Source: Amaurobius ferox
Taxonomy: Eukaryota; Arthropoda; Arachnida; Araneae; Amaurobiidae
NCBI GenBank assembly: GCA_951213105.1
Contig: OX578137.1
Coordinates: 74,189,104-74,253,103 of the forward strand
Length of the DNA stretch: 64,000 nucleotides
Direction: 5' to 3'
Below the pieces are notes generated by a model. That model searched no databases and was not told the DNA's origin. It saw only the letters and a list, made by a program, of their open reading frames with translations. The translations under genes and the position numbers were made by a program. This document shows, one piece after another, positions 1 to 11,889 of this stretch; the stretch's first letter is position 1, and each line of letters starts with the position of its first letter.

Positions 1-1246
1 TTTTGACGATATATTTGTCAATCAGGAACGTAATATTGCCAAGTTGGCGATATTTTGCCAGATTATTCGCCAAGTTCGCCAATATGCATCACCAAGTGTT
101 ACAGACAAACGAAGAAAAGAGCCATTCTTATATACCAGAAGAAGATATGCCCGTCATATGACGGAAATCAGAATTTGTGATGCATTACTTCCTATTAGGC
201 GTCATTTTTATCCATTTGTCGCCATTTTTGTCACTTTGTCAATATTTAAAATAGTCGTCATATTGGCGACAGCCCGCAAAATTTCTCGCCAAACGTTTTG
301 GACTGAGAAATGGGTTATAGTCTACTCTAATGTTCATTCCAAGATATTGAACTTTCATCAATTATTCGTCATTTCATTGATTTAGCGTCGGTTTCATCAA
401 TTTGTCGGTTTCATCAATTTGTCAGTTTCATCAATTTGGAAACTTTTAAAAAGTCAGCAATTTGGCGACCTTTCGCCAGATCCTTCGCAAAAACCTTTCT
501 AAATGTTATGGTGGAGAAATAAGCTATTCTTATAATAGATAAAGGGCAATTGGCGTTCAAATACAAATGTATTATCCAAAGTATTTTTTCTCATGAATGG
601 AAAGAGCTAAATCCACGATAGTGATTTCACGAAATTTATCGAATGATTTTACAGATAGAAAATAAAAATATTTCACAATAGAAATTTTTTACTGCTTTTT
701 ATGCGATGTTGTAATAAATTAATTTTAAAAATGGGCAAGAACGGTTCATGCTAGCTTTCTAAAGTTTATGCCAATTGTTTTCTAAAGAAAAATTACATAA
801 GAAACGTCTATTTGCATAACTTTATTAAAGATTTTGATTTCTTTTTAAATTTCACTCGAAAATTTAGGGGAATTCTATACATTCAATTGCATTTAAAAAC
901 AATAAGCTTCCAATATTCACGCATTGCAATTTTTCTACAAAATTTCATTCGAATCCCTACATTCGTCCGTGAGGTACTATCTCCACAGACTTACCGACAC
1001 ACAGACACACACACACACACATACACACATAATTTCACACAAACACACATAATTTCACACACACACATGCTTTCACACACACACATACACATATGATTTC
1101 ACACACACAGAGATAGACATCACCTCAGAAATGTTCGTTTCGTGTTCAGACATGCTTGAAACGTGCTCTCCCGTCGAAATCTCGAATTCGAATTTTAGAC
1201 CCCGTCACAATACTTTTCTTATACATTATACTATGTATATAAAGGA
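1..1246 (-). mobile_element. Family 1 dispersed repeat, minus-strand copy, rearranged
   Basis: The right end (about 1195-1246) is the reverse complement of the family's 5' end: the GTCGAAA-type block, CACAATACTTT and a broken version of the AAGGAAAGT palindrome. Going left come a (CA)n tract at about 995-1110, the conserved block at 730-960, and then arrays of short degenerate repeats with core TTGGCGA (1-560). The array module of about 200 bp occurs twice, at about 1-330 and 330-560, so the copy is internally duplicated and its far end lies outside the window. The two frames of 94-113 codons here are AT-rich and show no family features, so I do not call them genes. The full-length reference copies in this window are at 9489 and 53967. 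Confidence 0.6.
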
Positions 1247-1469
1247 AGTAAATAATGTATAAGATCCACGGTGCTGTGTTTTTTTACGTTGAATTGTACA
1301 TTTGGCGATTTTCCGGATGACAACATGTAAAATTATTTCAAAGTACCCAATTAACTTATATTTCGCACAAATCTAAATAAACTGTTATCAATCTTTCATC
1401 CTCAATAAGCGACATAGTTCATATATTAAAATATTCTAATAATTAATTCATCAATTAGGAGTCATTTTC

Positions 1470-2720
1470 TTTAATTTAACGATATTTTCATCAATCTGGG
1501 GGTGAAATATCGCCAAATTGACTATACATCGCTTGGTTACTCTCCAAGTTCGCCAAATGCATCAGCAAGTGTTACAGACAAATGGAGAGAAAAGCATTTC
1601 TTATATACTAGAAAGTATGCCCATCATATGACGGAAATTAGAAATTGAGAAACATTACTTTACATTTGGGGTCATTTTTATCAATTTCACGACATTTTTG
1701 TCACTTTAGCAACATTTTAAATAGCCGCTAAATTTCTCGCCAAGCGTTATGGACGGACAGAGAAATATGTTATTCTAATAGTCTACTTTTATGTTCTTTC
1801 CAATATATTGAACTGAATTAGTTGTCATTTTATTGATGTAGCATCAAATTTCATCAATTTGGCGAATTTTTAACAATTGGGTGACATTTTCGTCAATTTG
1901 ACAACATTTAAAAAGTCTTCAAGTTGGAGATGTTCCGACAAATTCGTCAGTAAAATTTCGCCAAATGTTACGGACGGAAAAATAGGTTATTCTCATAATA
2001 GATGTATGTGCGATTATGTGTCTGGGTGTATGTACGTTAGTATGTGTGTCCCTATGTATGTATGTTAGTGTGCTTGCGTATATGTATGTAATGAGTGTAT
2101 GTATGTATGTTAGTGTGTTTGTCCTTGATGCCGCGGATAAGATATTCACGAACGAATGGAGCGTTTCAAATGTCATTTTGGGCAATTATTACAATCAATG
2201 AATACTGTAAACCTTTTAAATTTAAACACAACTAAACGTTTGGAAGTGCCCCCAATTTTTTAATGAATTTTTGAAAAAAACATTAAATTCAAAAGCTTTA
2301 TTAAGCAAAAATAAATCATTTTAGACGTAAGTTTTCATTCGAAAATGAATAAAGTAAATTTTAGAACGTTAGCATAAACTGATCTTCAGATATTGCACGA
2401 TTTTTAAATGAATTTTGAAAAAAAAAACATCATTAAAATGTCAAGACTTTCAACACTGTTAAATTCTTTTTTTTCATACATAACTTTTCGTAAGAAAACA
2501 AATGGCATAAATTTTAGAAGGCTATAACGAAATGATCTCAAGATGATGCACACTTTTTCCAATAATGCCTTATATTTTCACATTCTAATAAATACATCCA
2601 ATACGCTCACTTTCACTATAAACAATATTATGCAACCGATCTGTTAACATCATTCTTGAGGATTTAGTTCGTTCAATTCACGAGAAAAATTAATGTTTGC
2701 AATAGGTTTTTAGCTTACTC
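1470..2720. mobile_element. Two abutting family 1 fragments in opposite orientation
   Basis: Positions 1470-1990 repeat the TTGGCGA array module in minus orientation, including the phrase about a plateau of TTATTCTCATAATAGA at the junction. From about 1990 the sequence switches to plus orientation with a (TGTA)n-rich tract (2006-2130), then the ACGAACGAATGGA block, the segment that follows it in the family, and the CATCATTCTTGAGGATTTAG block near 2650. Both fragments lack the palindromic 5' terminus, so the junction looks like a rearrangement through the microsatellite. No protein product is supported. Confidence 0.5.
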
Positions 2721-5340
2721 TATAATTCGTCAATAGTTATTATTTCATTCGATATTCAATTGCATTTCGATGAATATTAAGTATCTCTGCTTGGTCGTTA
2801 AAAGTGATTTTCGTGGTATTAATTCAATACCAAAAACATTTTTTGGAATCTTTACACCATTATTTTGTATGGAAAAAATAAAATCACTGGATTATGTAGG
2901 GGAATTCCTGTTCTTTACACATCAGGTATCTTTATTTGATGGACAGACAACAAACAGAGATGGACAAACGCTGATTTTCTCAATTATTTTATGTTTGGGA
3001 AAAAGTACTGGACGGAAACATCCACAATATCTTTAAGATATAGGGCAGAGCAGGGCTAGTTGGGGTGAGTTGCCACAACGTTTGTTTCTTGGCTTCTATA
3101 TATGGCATACACAGTCGTACCCCCTGTAATTGAATGACACCAACATTTCTGTTTATTGGATCTAGTAAAAAAGAGAGTATATCATTTTATTTTCGACGGT
3201 TGACATCAAACATCAATTTTCGACAGGTAAATACTTTGAGTCTTCTGTATTTATTCTGCACTTTTTAAGAAGTACATTGACGTATTATCTATAACAATTC
3301 GTCGAAGCTTATGTGCTTACGCATTATTTACTCTTATGCTTTTGAATGCTGAAGGACGTATGTTCCAGTAAAAATAATGATTTTTAAATAATGTCAAAAT
3401 ATACGTTGTTTAGTTTTATGATTGGCTAATTGTCCCATCTTGAGTTAACCCCTGAACATTCGAGCTCATTTGCATGGGAAACTAGAGTGAAAATTAACCG
3501 GAATAATATCCAAGAACGTGAACCAACTGTTCTACCTGACTCTCCTGTGAAACAAAAACGAGAGGAAGGAAGAAAAAGCCATACGAGGAAGAAAGGAAAA
3601 AGTTAAGGAACCAAAGAAAACTATAGGAAAAATTGTTTCCACTAAATTCATAAATACATCGAAACAAAGGGAAAAGAAAATAAGTAGACAAATTCTATGA
3701 CAAATTGATGAATTATGAAAAAGACAATGATCACTTTTACCTGGTCTGTGTAGCAATTAGACAATTCCAATAGCCATTGGAAAGTAGCATGGATCGAGAG
3801 TGCTAAAGGTTGGACTACTTGTATAAACCTATAAATTGTCTTATGTATGTCACAACTATGACAGTGCTGATACAATAGATGATCGAATTATAAAACTATA
3901 GTGGGTGGATATAACATTAAAGCCACTAATGGAATTGCACTTTTCCAATACATCATTTTTATTTTCATGCTACACATAGATTTTTTTTATTATTGTTCTT
4001 CCACAATTTATTAAAATTTACTTACACCGAAATAAATCTTGTTTAAATGACATTCTAGAAAAAGTTTCAAAGTTTATAAACGAAGTAAATTAAATTTATA
4101 CAAAAGAAAATATCGCATTACAAACCCCATAAGGAATATACGGCACAACGAAACTAAAAAGTTGTTTCAACTGACCAGCAGCCAGTACAAATTATCACAT
4201 TATTTTTATAGTCTTTAAAAATTAAAATTACTGATTTTCCACACATGTACGTGTTCTGTAATTTTTATACAGTTATCCAGAAGATAAAAATTCCAAATGA
4301 TGAAGAGAACGTTTGATTTCTATTAAGAAGAAACATTTAAATGTAAAAACTGAGACAAATAACTTCACTCTACTCTACATCCTCCCTTATATAAAATACA
4401 GTAAAATTCACCCGATTGATGCAGTGTGATTCATGAAGAAATGACGTGTAAAAAGTGCGAGTGAGCATAAAGAAATTTTGAGTAGAGATGCCAAACAAAC
4501 AGAAGAAACAGTACTAAGGGAAAAAAATGCATCTTTTAAAACTTTGCCTTATGTATGTAATTTTAACTACGAAACCCCCTTAATGATCCCAACGTGATCC
4601 CTAATGAACTACGTGACCCTTAATAATCCATGTGTCTACTTTATAAATTCTTTAGTCCTTTATGAACCATATATAATATTGTCTGATTTAACATTAACCT
4701 TTTGCATGGACCCCAATGTCTGCAAAGGAGGATCGAACTGTTTAGGATAGGATATGTCAAATACCTGTCTTTTTGAGAGGTTCTTTGATTGGAATTGACG
4801 CTGTCCCCCCCCCCTAAGCAAAGGGTTAAAACATTAATAATGCAGAAAATTAAGTTCCCCTTATCTAATCACCCTCATAATTTACTATTCAGACTTTAGT
4901 AATCGTAATTATTTAAATCTGTATTCAGTTTAATTTTGAAATGTTGTGAAGCGGCTAAAATAAAAAAAATATATTTCATTATTGAACCATAATCCTCGTT
5001 GTATTCCTCAAGTATTCAGAGACTAATTATTTCTTGAAACTTAAAGTGGGAAATTCATTAGTGGCATGCATTCATACTCAATAATTCTTCGAGAGCAAGT
5101 TGAAGTGCATCCATTCATACAGATCTAATTTCTATGAATGAATGTGAGCGTCTAATGAAAGTTTGATTTCAAATCTTCGAAGCATTAATTTCTACTAAAA
5201 GTGAATTATTTTTACTATTTCCTTTAAATGAACTAAAATACTTGGATATTATATAGTATACAAGGCTACTACAATTTAAGTCATAATTGGTGGTAACATT
5301 TTTGAAAAACTATTGCTTTCATCAAATTTTTAAGCATCTA
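2720..5340. other. AT-rich stretch with no recognisable gene
   Basis: Mostly AT-rich single-copy-looking sequence. Short minus-strand frames around 3494-3875 overlap one another in different phases and are low complexity (Phe, Ser, Leu rich), so I do not support them. A run of nine to ten C lies at about 4805-4815. No tRNA, splice-bounded exon or transposon end was recognised. Confidence 0.5.
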
Positions 5341-5860
5341 CTTCCCAGGTTCGGCAAAAGACAGGGACTAGAAGATGACTGATATGGATTCAGTGTCAGA
5401 CTTTGAAGGAGGTTGGGGTTCACTAAAGATTTCTACTTCCTTTTTATTTTCATTTTCGGTTTGAAAATTTGCATTTCATTTGAAACATCGATTTCTCGAG
5501 AATGTCTATAGCTAGAGCTTAGATAATGATTGATATGGATTTAGCGTCAAAATCTAGAAGAGAGAGGAGGTAGTCATTAAGGATTTCCACGTTACAATCG
5601 ATTCAAGTTTTCCTATCAACATAGATATTTCAGGATCTGTTATAGATAAGCTTATATGATGACTGATATGGATTCAGCATCAAATTCTGGAGGACATAAG
5701 ATGTTCACCAGGGATCTTCTCTTACAGTTCGTTTTTCTGTCGGTTCAAAAAAATTTTGAGACAACTATTTTTTTAAGATTTTCAATATGCAGAGCTTAGA
5801 TGATGACTGATCTAGATTCATCATCGTTATCTATAGAGAGTTAGGGGAAAACTAAGGATT
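5340..5860 (+). repeat. Degenerate minisatellite, unit about 135-150 bp
   Basis: The phrase CTGATATGGATTCAG (or close variants) recurs at about 5380, 5530, 5664 and 5806. Each is followed by a conserved track: GCATCAAATTCTGGAGG-like, a 'ggatttccac' stretch and 'agagcttagatgatgac'. That gives about four tandem units at roughly 135-150 bp spacing with heavy divergence. The same unit is found in opposite orientation at 32385-33240, so this is a dispersed satellite-like family and not a local slippage product. Confidence 0.7.
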
Positions 5861-5884
5861 TAATCCTCCAATTCTGGAAATGTA

Positions 5885-6504
5885 ACTTTGGATGATTCGC
5901 CCCCCCCCCCCGAAACAAAATGCCTATTATTGTACGAGATATGAGTACAAAAGAGCATTAAATGCTTAACAGTTCGTCAAAAAGGAAGTGCACCATATCC
6001 TAAAAAACGAAGTATACCTTTGGCCACTGTATGATAGCTCCTTCAGAGATTTCTTGTTTTGAAATTATTCTGGTTACAGAAACAATCATAAGTCCGTAAA
6101 TCGTAAATAAAAGTGTATTTATAAATTGTAGACAGATAGATTTAGAGTACAGCTGCTGAACAAAGAACATAGGTGAAACCAAACATTCGCATATATATAT
6201 ATAATGGTAATAAAAACTAACCAATCCGTGAGTGATGATAGAAATGACAAAACAGCAGACCTGTGATAAGCAAAAGCGCCCCATTTTTGGATGATGCAAT
6301 ACGGTTGTGCAGTTGCATCTCCAATATGACGATTCAATCATGTCATCTTCAACACCTTTCAATGCCATACTAAAAATGTCTACCCTTTGCCAGTCCCCCA
6401 TAGTTGTAAGCTGTCCCCCATCACCACGAGTTGTGGGAGCATCTAGTAACTCCACTCTGGTAGCAGGAGCGTATTAAATAATGATTGCATCTTGCTTTTG
6501 TTAG
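5885..6504. other. Poly-C tract and AT-rich sequence
   Basis: A run of about twelve C lies at 5899-5911, followed by AT-rich sequence. A 151-codon minus-strand frame spans 6000-6455, but its translation is hydrophobic and low complexity, it shows no recognisable domain, and it overlaps another unsupported frame. I leave it uncalled. Confidence 0.4.
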
Positions 6505-6980
6505 GTCTTACTTTTCCTACAATACATGGTAACGTGTAGGAAAAGTATTGGAATCGTGTCGAAAATTACAACTGAAAATTTCTATGGGTCTACACGTTTC
6601 AAACACTACAGAACACGAAAAAACTGATTTTAACGTGGCGCCTGTGTGCGTGTGTTTGTAGTCTGTATGTGTATGTCTATTTCAATGTATGTATCCACTC
6701 TAACTGAAAAGCTGAATTGACCAAATTTCACAAAATCTGATAGATAAGTAACTTTCGGATTAACCTGGTGCTGATAAAATTTTGGTATAATTCGGAAATA
6801 CAGAACCTGCCTTTTTTGTGGAATGGCTCGAAAAAATTGACAAACTCTAAAATAAAAAACTACGTACCCTCAAATGTATGAATTAAAAGCTTGTTTTAGA
6901 CGCACTTTTTGCCGTCGAAAATTATAAAACCAACCTCATAACTCTAGGAATAAGCCTTCTCAATATTTAAGTTTTCTTAC
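6505..6980 (+). mobile_element. Family 2 dispersed repeat, 3'-truncated copy
   Basis: It starts with the inverted-repeat end TACTTTTCCTACAATACATG followed by its complement and AAAAGTATTGGAATCGTG. Next come the TCTACACGTTTC block, a weak (TG)n tract at 6635-6690, the ATCCACTCTAACTGAAAA / AATTTCACAAAATCTG block, and the CTCTAGGAATAAGCC / TTCTCAATATTT block. It lacks the terminal hairpin end seen in the copy at 13032-13850. Non-coding and non-autonomous. Confidence 0.65.
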
Positions 6981-7284
6981 ATAACATCATACTCATTGAA
7001 AATATATTAACTGTTCATGGTCGACGTCTAGCTGGGATGTTATAAATGTCAGCGGTGAGATAAAAAACTCAAGTTTCGTTTTAAATATATAAACACTAAA
7101 AAATTGGTTAGTATAGATAGTAACATTTATACTACTTAGTGATATGTAGAAAGAAAAGTATTGCTATAAAAACGAAAATAAAAATTCGAGTTTTCGAAGG
7201 ATTTACGTGTTTTGTATACTTTTAAAATATGAATCAACTATTTATATGAATCAACACTGCGCTTTTAAATGGGTGTGTGACGGA

Positions 7285-7480
7285 TGCGTGTATATCTTAC
7301 GTGATACTAGCTACATTGAATTGTGACATACCTGAATGTTTTGAGAATAGTAGCAGCTGTTTAGGAAATGAGATACGTCAGTGTTTTGAGAAAAGTATTG
7401 GCAGTTTTGCAAAATTAGTGGAGCATTTATTTGCTGTTTTATTGACCGCTGTTTTGTGATCTTGTAAGATGGGTAAATAT
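7285..7480 (+). mobile_element. LTR-like fragment (R/U5-like portion)
   Basis: It shares blocks with 11340-11470 and 12100-12240: TAGCTACATTGAATTGTGAC, a 'ttttgagaatagtagcagctg' stretch, and AATTAGTGGAGCATTTA. The 60-codon frame across it arises from the repeat and is not supported as a gene. An LTR origin is inferred from the better preserved relatives, which have a TATA box upstream and end in GTAACA. Confidence 0.4.
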
Positions 7481-9488
7481 TATAGGTCAAAGTTTAATTT
7501 TTTCGACGACAGTCGTTTGGGCAACCCTTAGTTAAGCCCAAATTGAATGGCATTATTCTATCTCCCACAGCAGAAATCGAGATAACGCCTCTCTACGCGT
7601 ATTTCACGCTATAAAATAAGCAAATTCGCTTTATAAATTAAGCTTTATTATTATTTTTACGCATCGATTTTGCAAACATAAAAGAAAAACTATATACTTT
7701 TTAGAATCGCAAATTAAACAGATTTGGCTTGAAAATAAGCTATTTCTTATTTTATCCGACATCACGTACGTCGTTACAAATTCACCATAACAAAAGTTTA
7801 CTTTTTCCTTCTGCGTGTAATAAGGTAAAGGTGTCCTTATCAAAATTACTATACTTGGATGACTTACCTTTGATGCCTTCACTAAGGGTGGAGCATGTAA
7901 ACTCCCGATTCTCAAGCCGGAGAGACAAAAACACAAGATATAAATAAACACACTTACCTAGATTGACCAATTTATTTAATATTTGAGATCATAGATATCT
8001 ATTTATGTCTGGATTATTAATATTATTCATAAATCCATTATTATAATATATTTAGCACTAACAATATTTCATTAATAAACATATTACACACATAATATAA
8101 TTGATACATATATTTAAACACGTTCTTTTAAACTACCGAAACTCAAAATAGTTCTTTTAGTTCAAAATACACGAACTCGTTATTACGACATAGATTCGTA
8201 CGAACTAATTGTTCATTATTAGATAACTGTTAAATGTGTGCCTTCCGTGCTACTTAGTGACAAGTGAAATATATAAATACCTATGCGTTCTTGCATTCCA
8301 ACACTTATTCGCGCAATCACTATGCTGTAAGATTATATTGCACATCACACTTCTGAACCACGCTTTCTTTTAGCGTGCTCACTGTATATATTTTTGCACT
8401 AAGCCAAGAGACATGTTGGTTGTTCGTTCGAAAATTCAAGTCTGCCGAACTCTCTGGAACAAACTTTGGGGCACATTTTTATTTTCCCCTTTGGTTTCAT
8501 ACCACTTCTCCCATTTGTCGTTGATGCAGAAGGGGATGACCCCTGTTTATCTATGATTGTGTTGCAATTGGCTTCGTCTGCTGCATTTAGATAGCTCATT
8601 ATCTTTCTTGGCATTTGTAATTGGGAGTGTAACATGTAGTACAAATATTGTACTACACTGCGCAACGTGCTTTTTACCAGAACGTAAACGTCCATCAAAT
8701 TGATGTATGTGTGGAGTTAGAGGATGATAAGAACATCGGTAAGAACATCTTCTCGTAAAAACATTGTCTATAGAACATCAAATTGATGTACACCGGAAAT
8801 AGATATCTGTAGTCTGAGAATTGGTGACGATAGATCATGGTATCAGCGCAGCAGCTCGTTTTTCTTGTTTATTACTAAATTTAAAAGCAGTTTTACATAT
8901 TTTTGACATTCTTAAAATAAAAATTAACTTTTAACTTTTTTTGCAGTTTTTTTATGTTAACCGTTGGGTTAATTGTACCCGCTGAATATTTTAATATGGA
9001 TTCTGAGAAAGCTGTTCATTTATGAAAAATCCAAAAACAAAGAAGGTTGAAATTTTAAAAGGAAAACATAAAAATTATTTTACTTAATAGGTTTTTAATT
9101 TTCTTTTTCTCTTGTTTGTTTACAACCATATGGACAAACTAAGCCAAAGGTAAGATAACAATTTTAAGATATTACATAATGATAAGTTATTTTTTTGACA
9201 TAAAACATTGTTATTATACTATGGAAAATTTATAATTCAGAATTGCTATTCTACTTGGAAAATTGACAAAAAATTAACATAAAATGTGATCCTAAAAGTT
9301 CAAAATTTAGTAAACATTTTAAAACTCATTTCGTAAAGTTTATGAGGTATATTAATTATGCTATGAGATATACAATACACATTGTTTATTAACACTAATA
9401 AAGAGTGTAGTGCATTTCATAAATATCTCTTTCTTTCAACGGAGAAAAGTTAGAAATTTATATCCTCTTGGGCAGAGACCATGTAATT
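7480..9488. other. AT-rich stretch, no supported gene
   Basis: No transposon ends or RNA genes recognised. Around 8225-8400 a promoter-like stretch (ATATATAAATACC, then a CA-rich segment) could be another LTR remnant. The minus-strand frame at 8399-8698 (99 codons) has a Lys/Ser/Pro-rich, less AT-skewed second half (MKPKGKIKMCPKVCSREFG) and is the most coding-like short frame in this part. I recognise no family, start context or splice partner, so I do not annotate a gene. Confidence 0.35.
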
Positions 9489-10534
9489 TTTACTTTCCTT
9501 ATATACATAATGTATAAGGAAAGTATTGTAGTATTGTGACGGGGGTTCGAAAATTCGAATTCGAGTTTTCGACGGGAAAGCACGTTTCAAGCATCCCTGA
9601 TCACGAATCAAACATTTTTGAAGTGATGTCTGTGTGTGTGTGTGTGAAAGTATGTGTGTGTGTGTGTGTGAAAGTATGTGTGTGTGTGTGTGTGTGAAAG
9701 TATGTGTGTGTGTGTGTGTGTGAAAGTATGTGTGTGTGTGTGTGTGTGTGTGTCAGTAAGTCTGTGGAGACGTCAACTGACGAAAGAATGGACCGATTCG
9801 AACGAAATTTGGTACAAAAGTCACAATCCGTAAACACTGGAAGCCTATTGTTTTTATACGCAATCGAATGTTCGGACCCCCCCTAAATTTTCGAGTGAAA
9901 TTTTGAAAAAATCGTCAAAAAATCAAAACCGCTAATACGCTAATATTGTTACGCAAATAGACATTTCTTATGTAATTTTTCATTAAAAAACGATTGACAT
10001 AAATTTTAGAACGCTAACATGAACCGTTCTCAAGATATTGCACATGTTTCTAAAAATTATCAAAAATGTATATAAAATTAAAAAAAATATTTCCTATTGA
10101 GAAACATGTTCACTTTTCATATGTAATACCATGCGATAAATTGGGTGACATCATTCTCGTGGATCTAGCTCGTTCCATTCATGAAAAGATATACTTTGAG
10201 TAATACTTTTGTATTTGAACGCCAATAGTCATATATCTGCTGTAAGAATAACTTATTTTTCAGTCCATAACGCTTTTCGAGATTTTGGCGACGAATTTGG
10301 CGGAATGTCGCCAACTTGGCGACATTTTTAATTGTTGCCAAATTAACAAAAATCTCGCTAAATTGATAAAAATGAGGCTAAATCAATGAAAATGACTACT
10401 AATTGACGAAAATTCAATATCTTGCAAAGAATATAAGTATCTACTATAATAATGACATTTTTTTAACTATAAAAATAGTAAATTCATTGTATTATATAAG
10501 GAAAGTCATGTGTTGCCCACATCAGATATTTTTT
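9489..10534 (+). mobile_element. Family 1 dispersed repeat, full-length-looking copy
   Basis: Order of parts: a 5' palindrome (TTTCCTTATATACATAATG and its complement ending in AAGGAAAGT), ATTGTGACGG, GTCGAAAATTCG-type sequence, (TG)n broken by AAAGTA (9632-9752), GTCTGTGGAGACG, ACCGATTCGAACGAAATTTG, AACCGTTCTCAAGATATTG, a TTGGCGA motif array (10280-10400), and the 3' end ATATAAGGAAAGTCATGTG, TTGC, CCACATCAGAT, where ATGTG and CACAT can pair. ACTTTCC at the 5' end and GGAAAGT at the 3' end form subterminal inverted repeats. This plan resembles Helentron-associated (DINE-1/HINE-like) elements; that classification is inference. Confidence 0.7.
9632..9752 (+). repeat. (TG)n microsatellite with AAAGTA interruptions
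   Basis: Runs of TG separated four times by GAAAGTATG, inside the family 1 copy at 9489. The same position in other copies carries TG, TCTG or TGTA tracts, so a short-repeat region is a structural part of the element. Confidence 0.9.
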
Positions 10535-11150
10535 ATACAAAACGCAATAAATTTGATAAGTACCTGGAATTCTGAGTGTAATTGTACACTTGTATAAAAT
10601 TACTCCTCCGGAAAGCAAAATACTCCTTCAAATCAAGTCAGGGAGTACTTTTACTCTTCTGGAAAAATTCTAGCTTGATCTCTGTCCCACAGAGTATTTT
10701 TTTTTCTAATGGCCAGACATATGATATCCCACAGAGTATGTTATTACGAAAAATTAAAAGTGACATTGTATTTTTCATGTGTACTGATAATATTTTATAA
10801 TTATATTATATATAAAGATTATTTCGCTCAATCAATTGCTAATATAATATATCAATATATTGAATCTAGAAAACTGCGCCGAAAAATACGCAGTTAATAA
10901 AGAAATGTAAATTGGGCGACTAACATTGTGTTGCTAGAGTGGGCAACAATGTCTGCGACCTAATTTCGCTCACTGCTACTTTTGTTTTTGAATATGTGTT
11001 TTTCTTTAAAGTGTGGCCAGGTGTAGGGGTTTTTCCCTATACGTAGAGAATGTTGAGCTTAAATGATTGCTGTAGAGACAAAAGGATTTTTTTAAGTTTT
11101 TAAATAACCTTTTTGCAAAGAAACGAAGCACCCCTAAAAAGTAATCCGAT
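10535..11150. other. AT-rich stretch, no gene seen
   Basis: It follows the 3' end of family 1. Short frames at 10582-10897 are AT-driven and overlapping. Near 10660-10740 the words CCCACAGAGTAT and CCCACAGAGTATG form a small direct repeat. Nothing else recognised. Confidence 0.4.
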
Positions 11151-11159
11151 CATCTCGAA

Positions 11160-11560
11160 GTTCGAAGTTGGTTGCTATATTTGACGATCTATCGCAAATT
11201 TTGTGACATTTGGTGACTTTACGAAGATTCGAGAACCACCTCGAAATAACGAATATACTACGAGATACGAGTCCCTACCAGAAGTTTCTTCAGAGAGTAT
11301 ATAAAAGGAGTCATCACTCAGTTGGAGAGCAGTTGACGTGAAACGAGCTACATTGAACTGTGATATATGTTAATGGTTTGATCATAGTAGCTGCTGTTTT
11401 ATGAAATTAGATATGTCAACGTTTTGAAAAGGGTTTCGGCTGTTTTCTGAAATTAGTGGAGCACCCTGAATACCGAATTTGTCACCAAGGTCCAGTGATT
11501 CAGATTTTCAAATTATAAAAATACGATTCTGTTCGCTATTCGTAACAATATGATGTCATT
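11160..11560 (+). mobile_element. LTR-like block with TATA box, possible solo LTR
   Basis: A TATA box and flank (GAGTATATAAAAGGAG) lies at about 11298-11313. About 50 bp later comes GAGCTACATTGAACTGTGA, also present in the relatives at 7285 and, more weakly, 12100. The block ends at TTCGTAACA followed by ATATGATGTCATTTCCG. The same junction (…CGTAACA then ATATGATGTCACTTCCG) appears inverted at 36475 and diverged at 61017. The layout of promoter, R-like segment and a TAACA end fits an LTR of a Gypsy-type element, but I see no gag or pol between these blocks. Confidence 0.45.
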
Positions 11561-11889
11561 TCCGCTTCATTCCCGTCACATTTCTTTCATGATTTACCCT
11601 GTGCCCTAATAAGTTTCGCATCAAAAATTCATTATTTAAAAACTGCAACTCCATTGCCATTTGAAGTGAGTTAGATTGTATGCAATATGTTGTGCTATAA
11701 CAAATTAAATCCATATAAATAACAAAATAATGAAAGCGGAATATTTAAATCTGTAGGTAGCGCATGCATTGTATGGAATACTGTTGCGAACGCTTAATTT
11801 CCCCCCCCCCCTTTAGTGCCTCCTCTTTCATCTGTCTCGAAGGGCAATAAAAAAAAAAACATTGCATGACGTTAGCATGACGTGATCCC

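Noticed and set aside
44..385. 113-codon frame at the left edge
   Set aside because: It lies inside the TTGGCGA repeat array of family 1, has no domain and differs from the same region in other copies.
6000..6455. 151-codon minus-strand frame, the longest in the window
   Set aside because: Hydrophobic low-complexity translation, no homologous motif, overlapped by other frames; length alone is not enough in this much sequence.
8399..8698. 99-codon minus-strand frame with a Lys/Ser-rich half
   Set aside because: The most coding-like small frame in this part, but no family, splice sites or upstream exon could be recognised.
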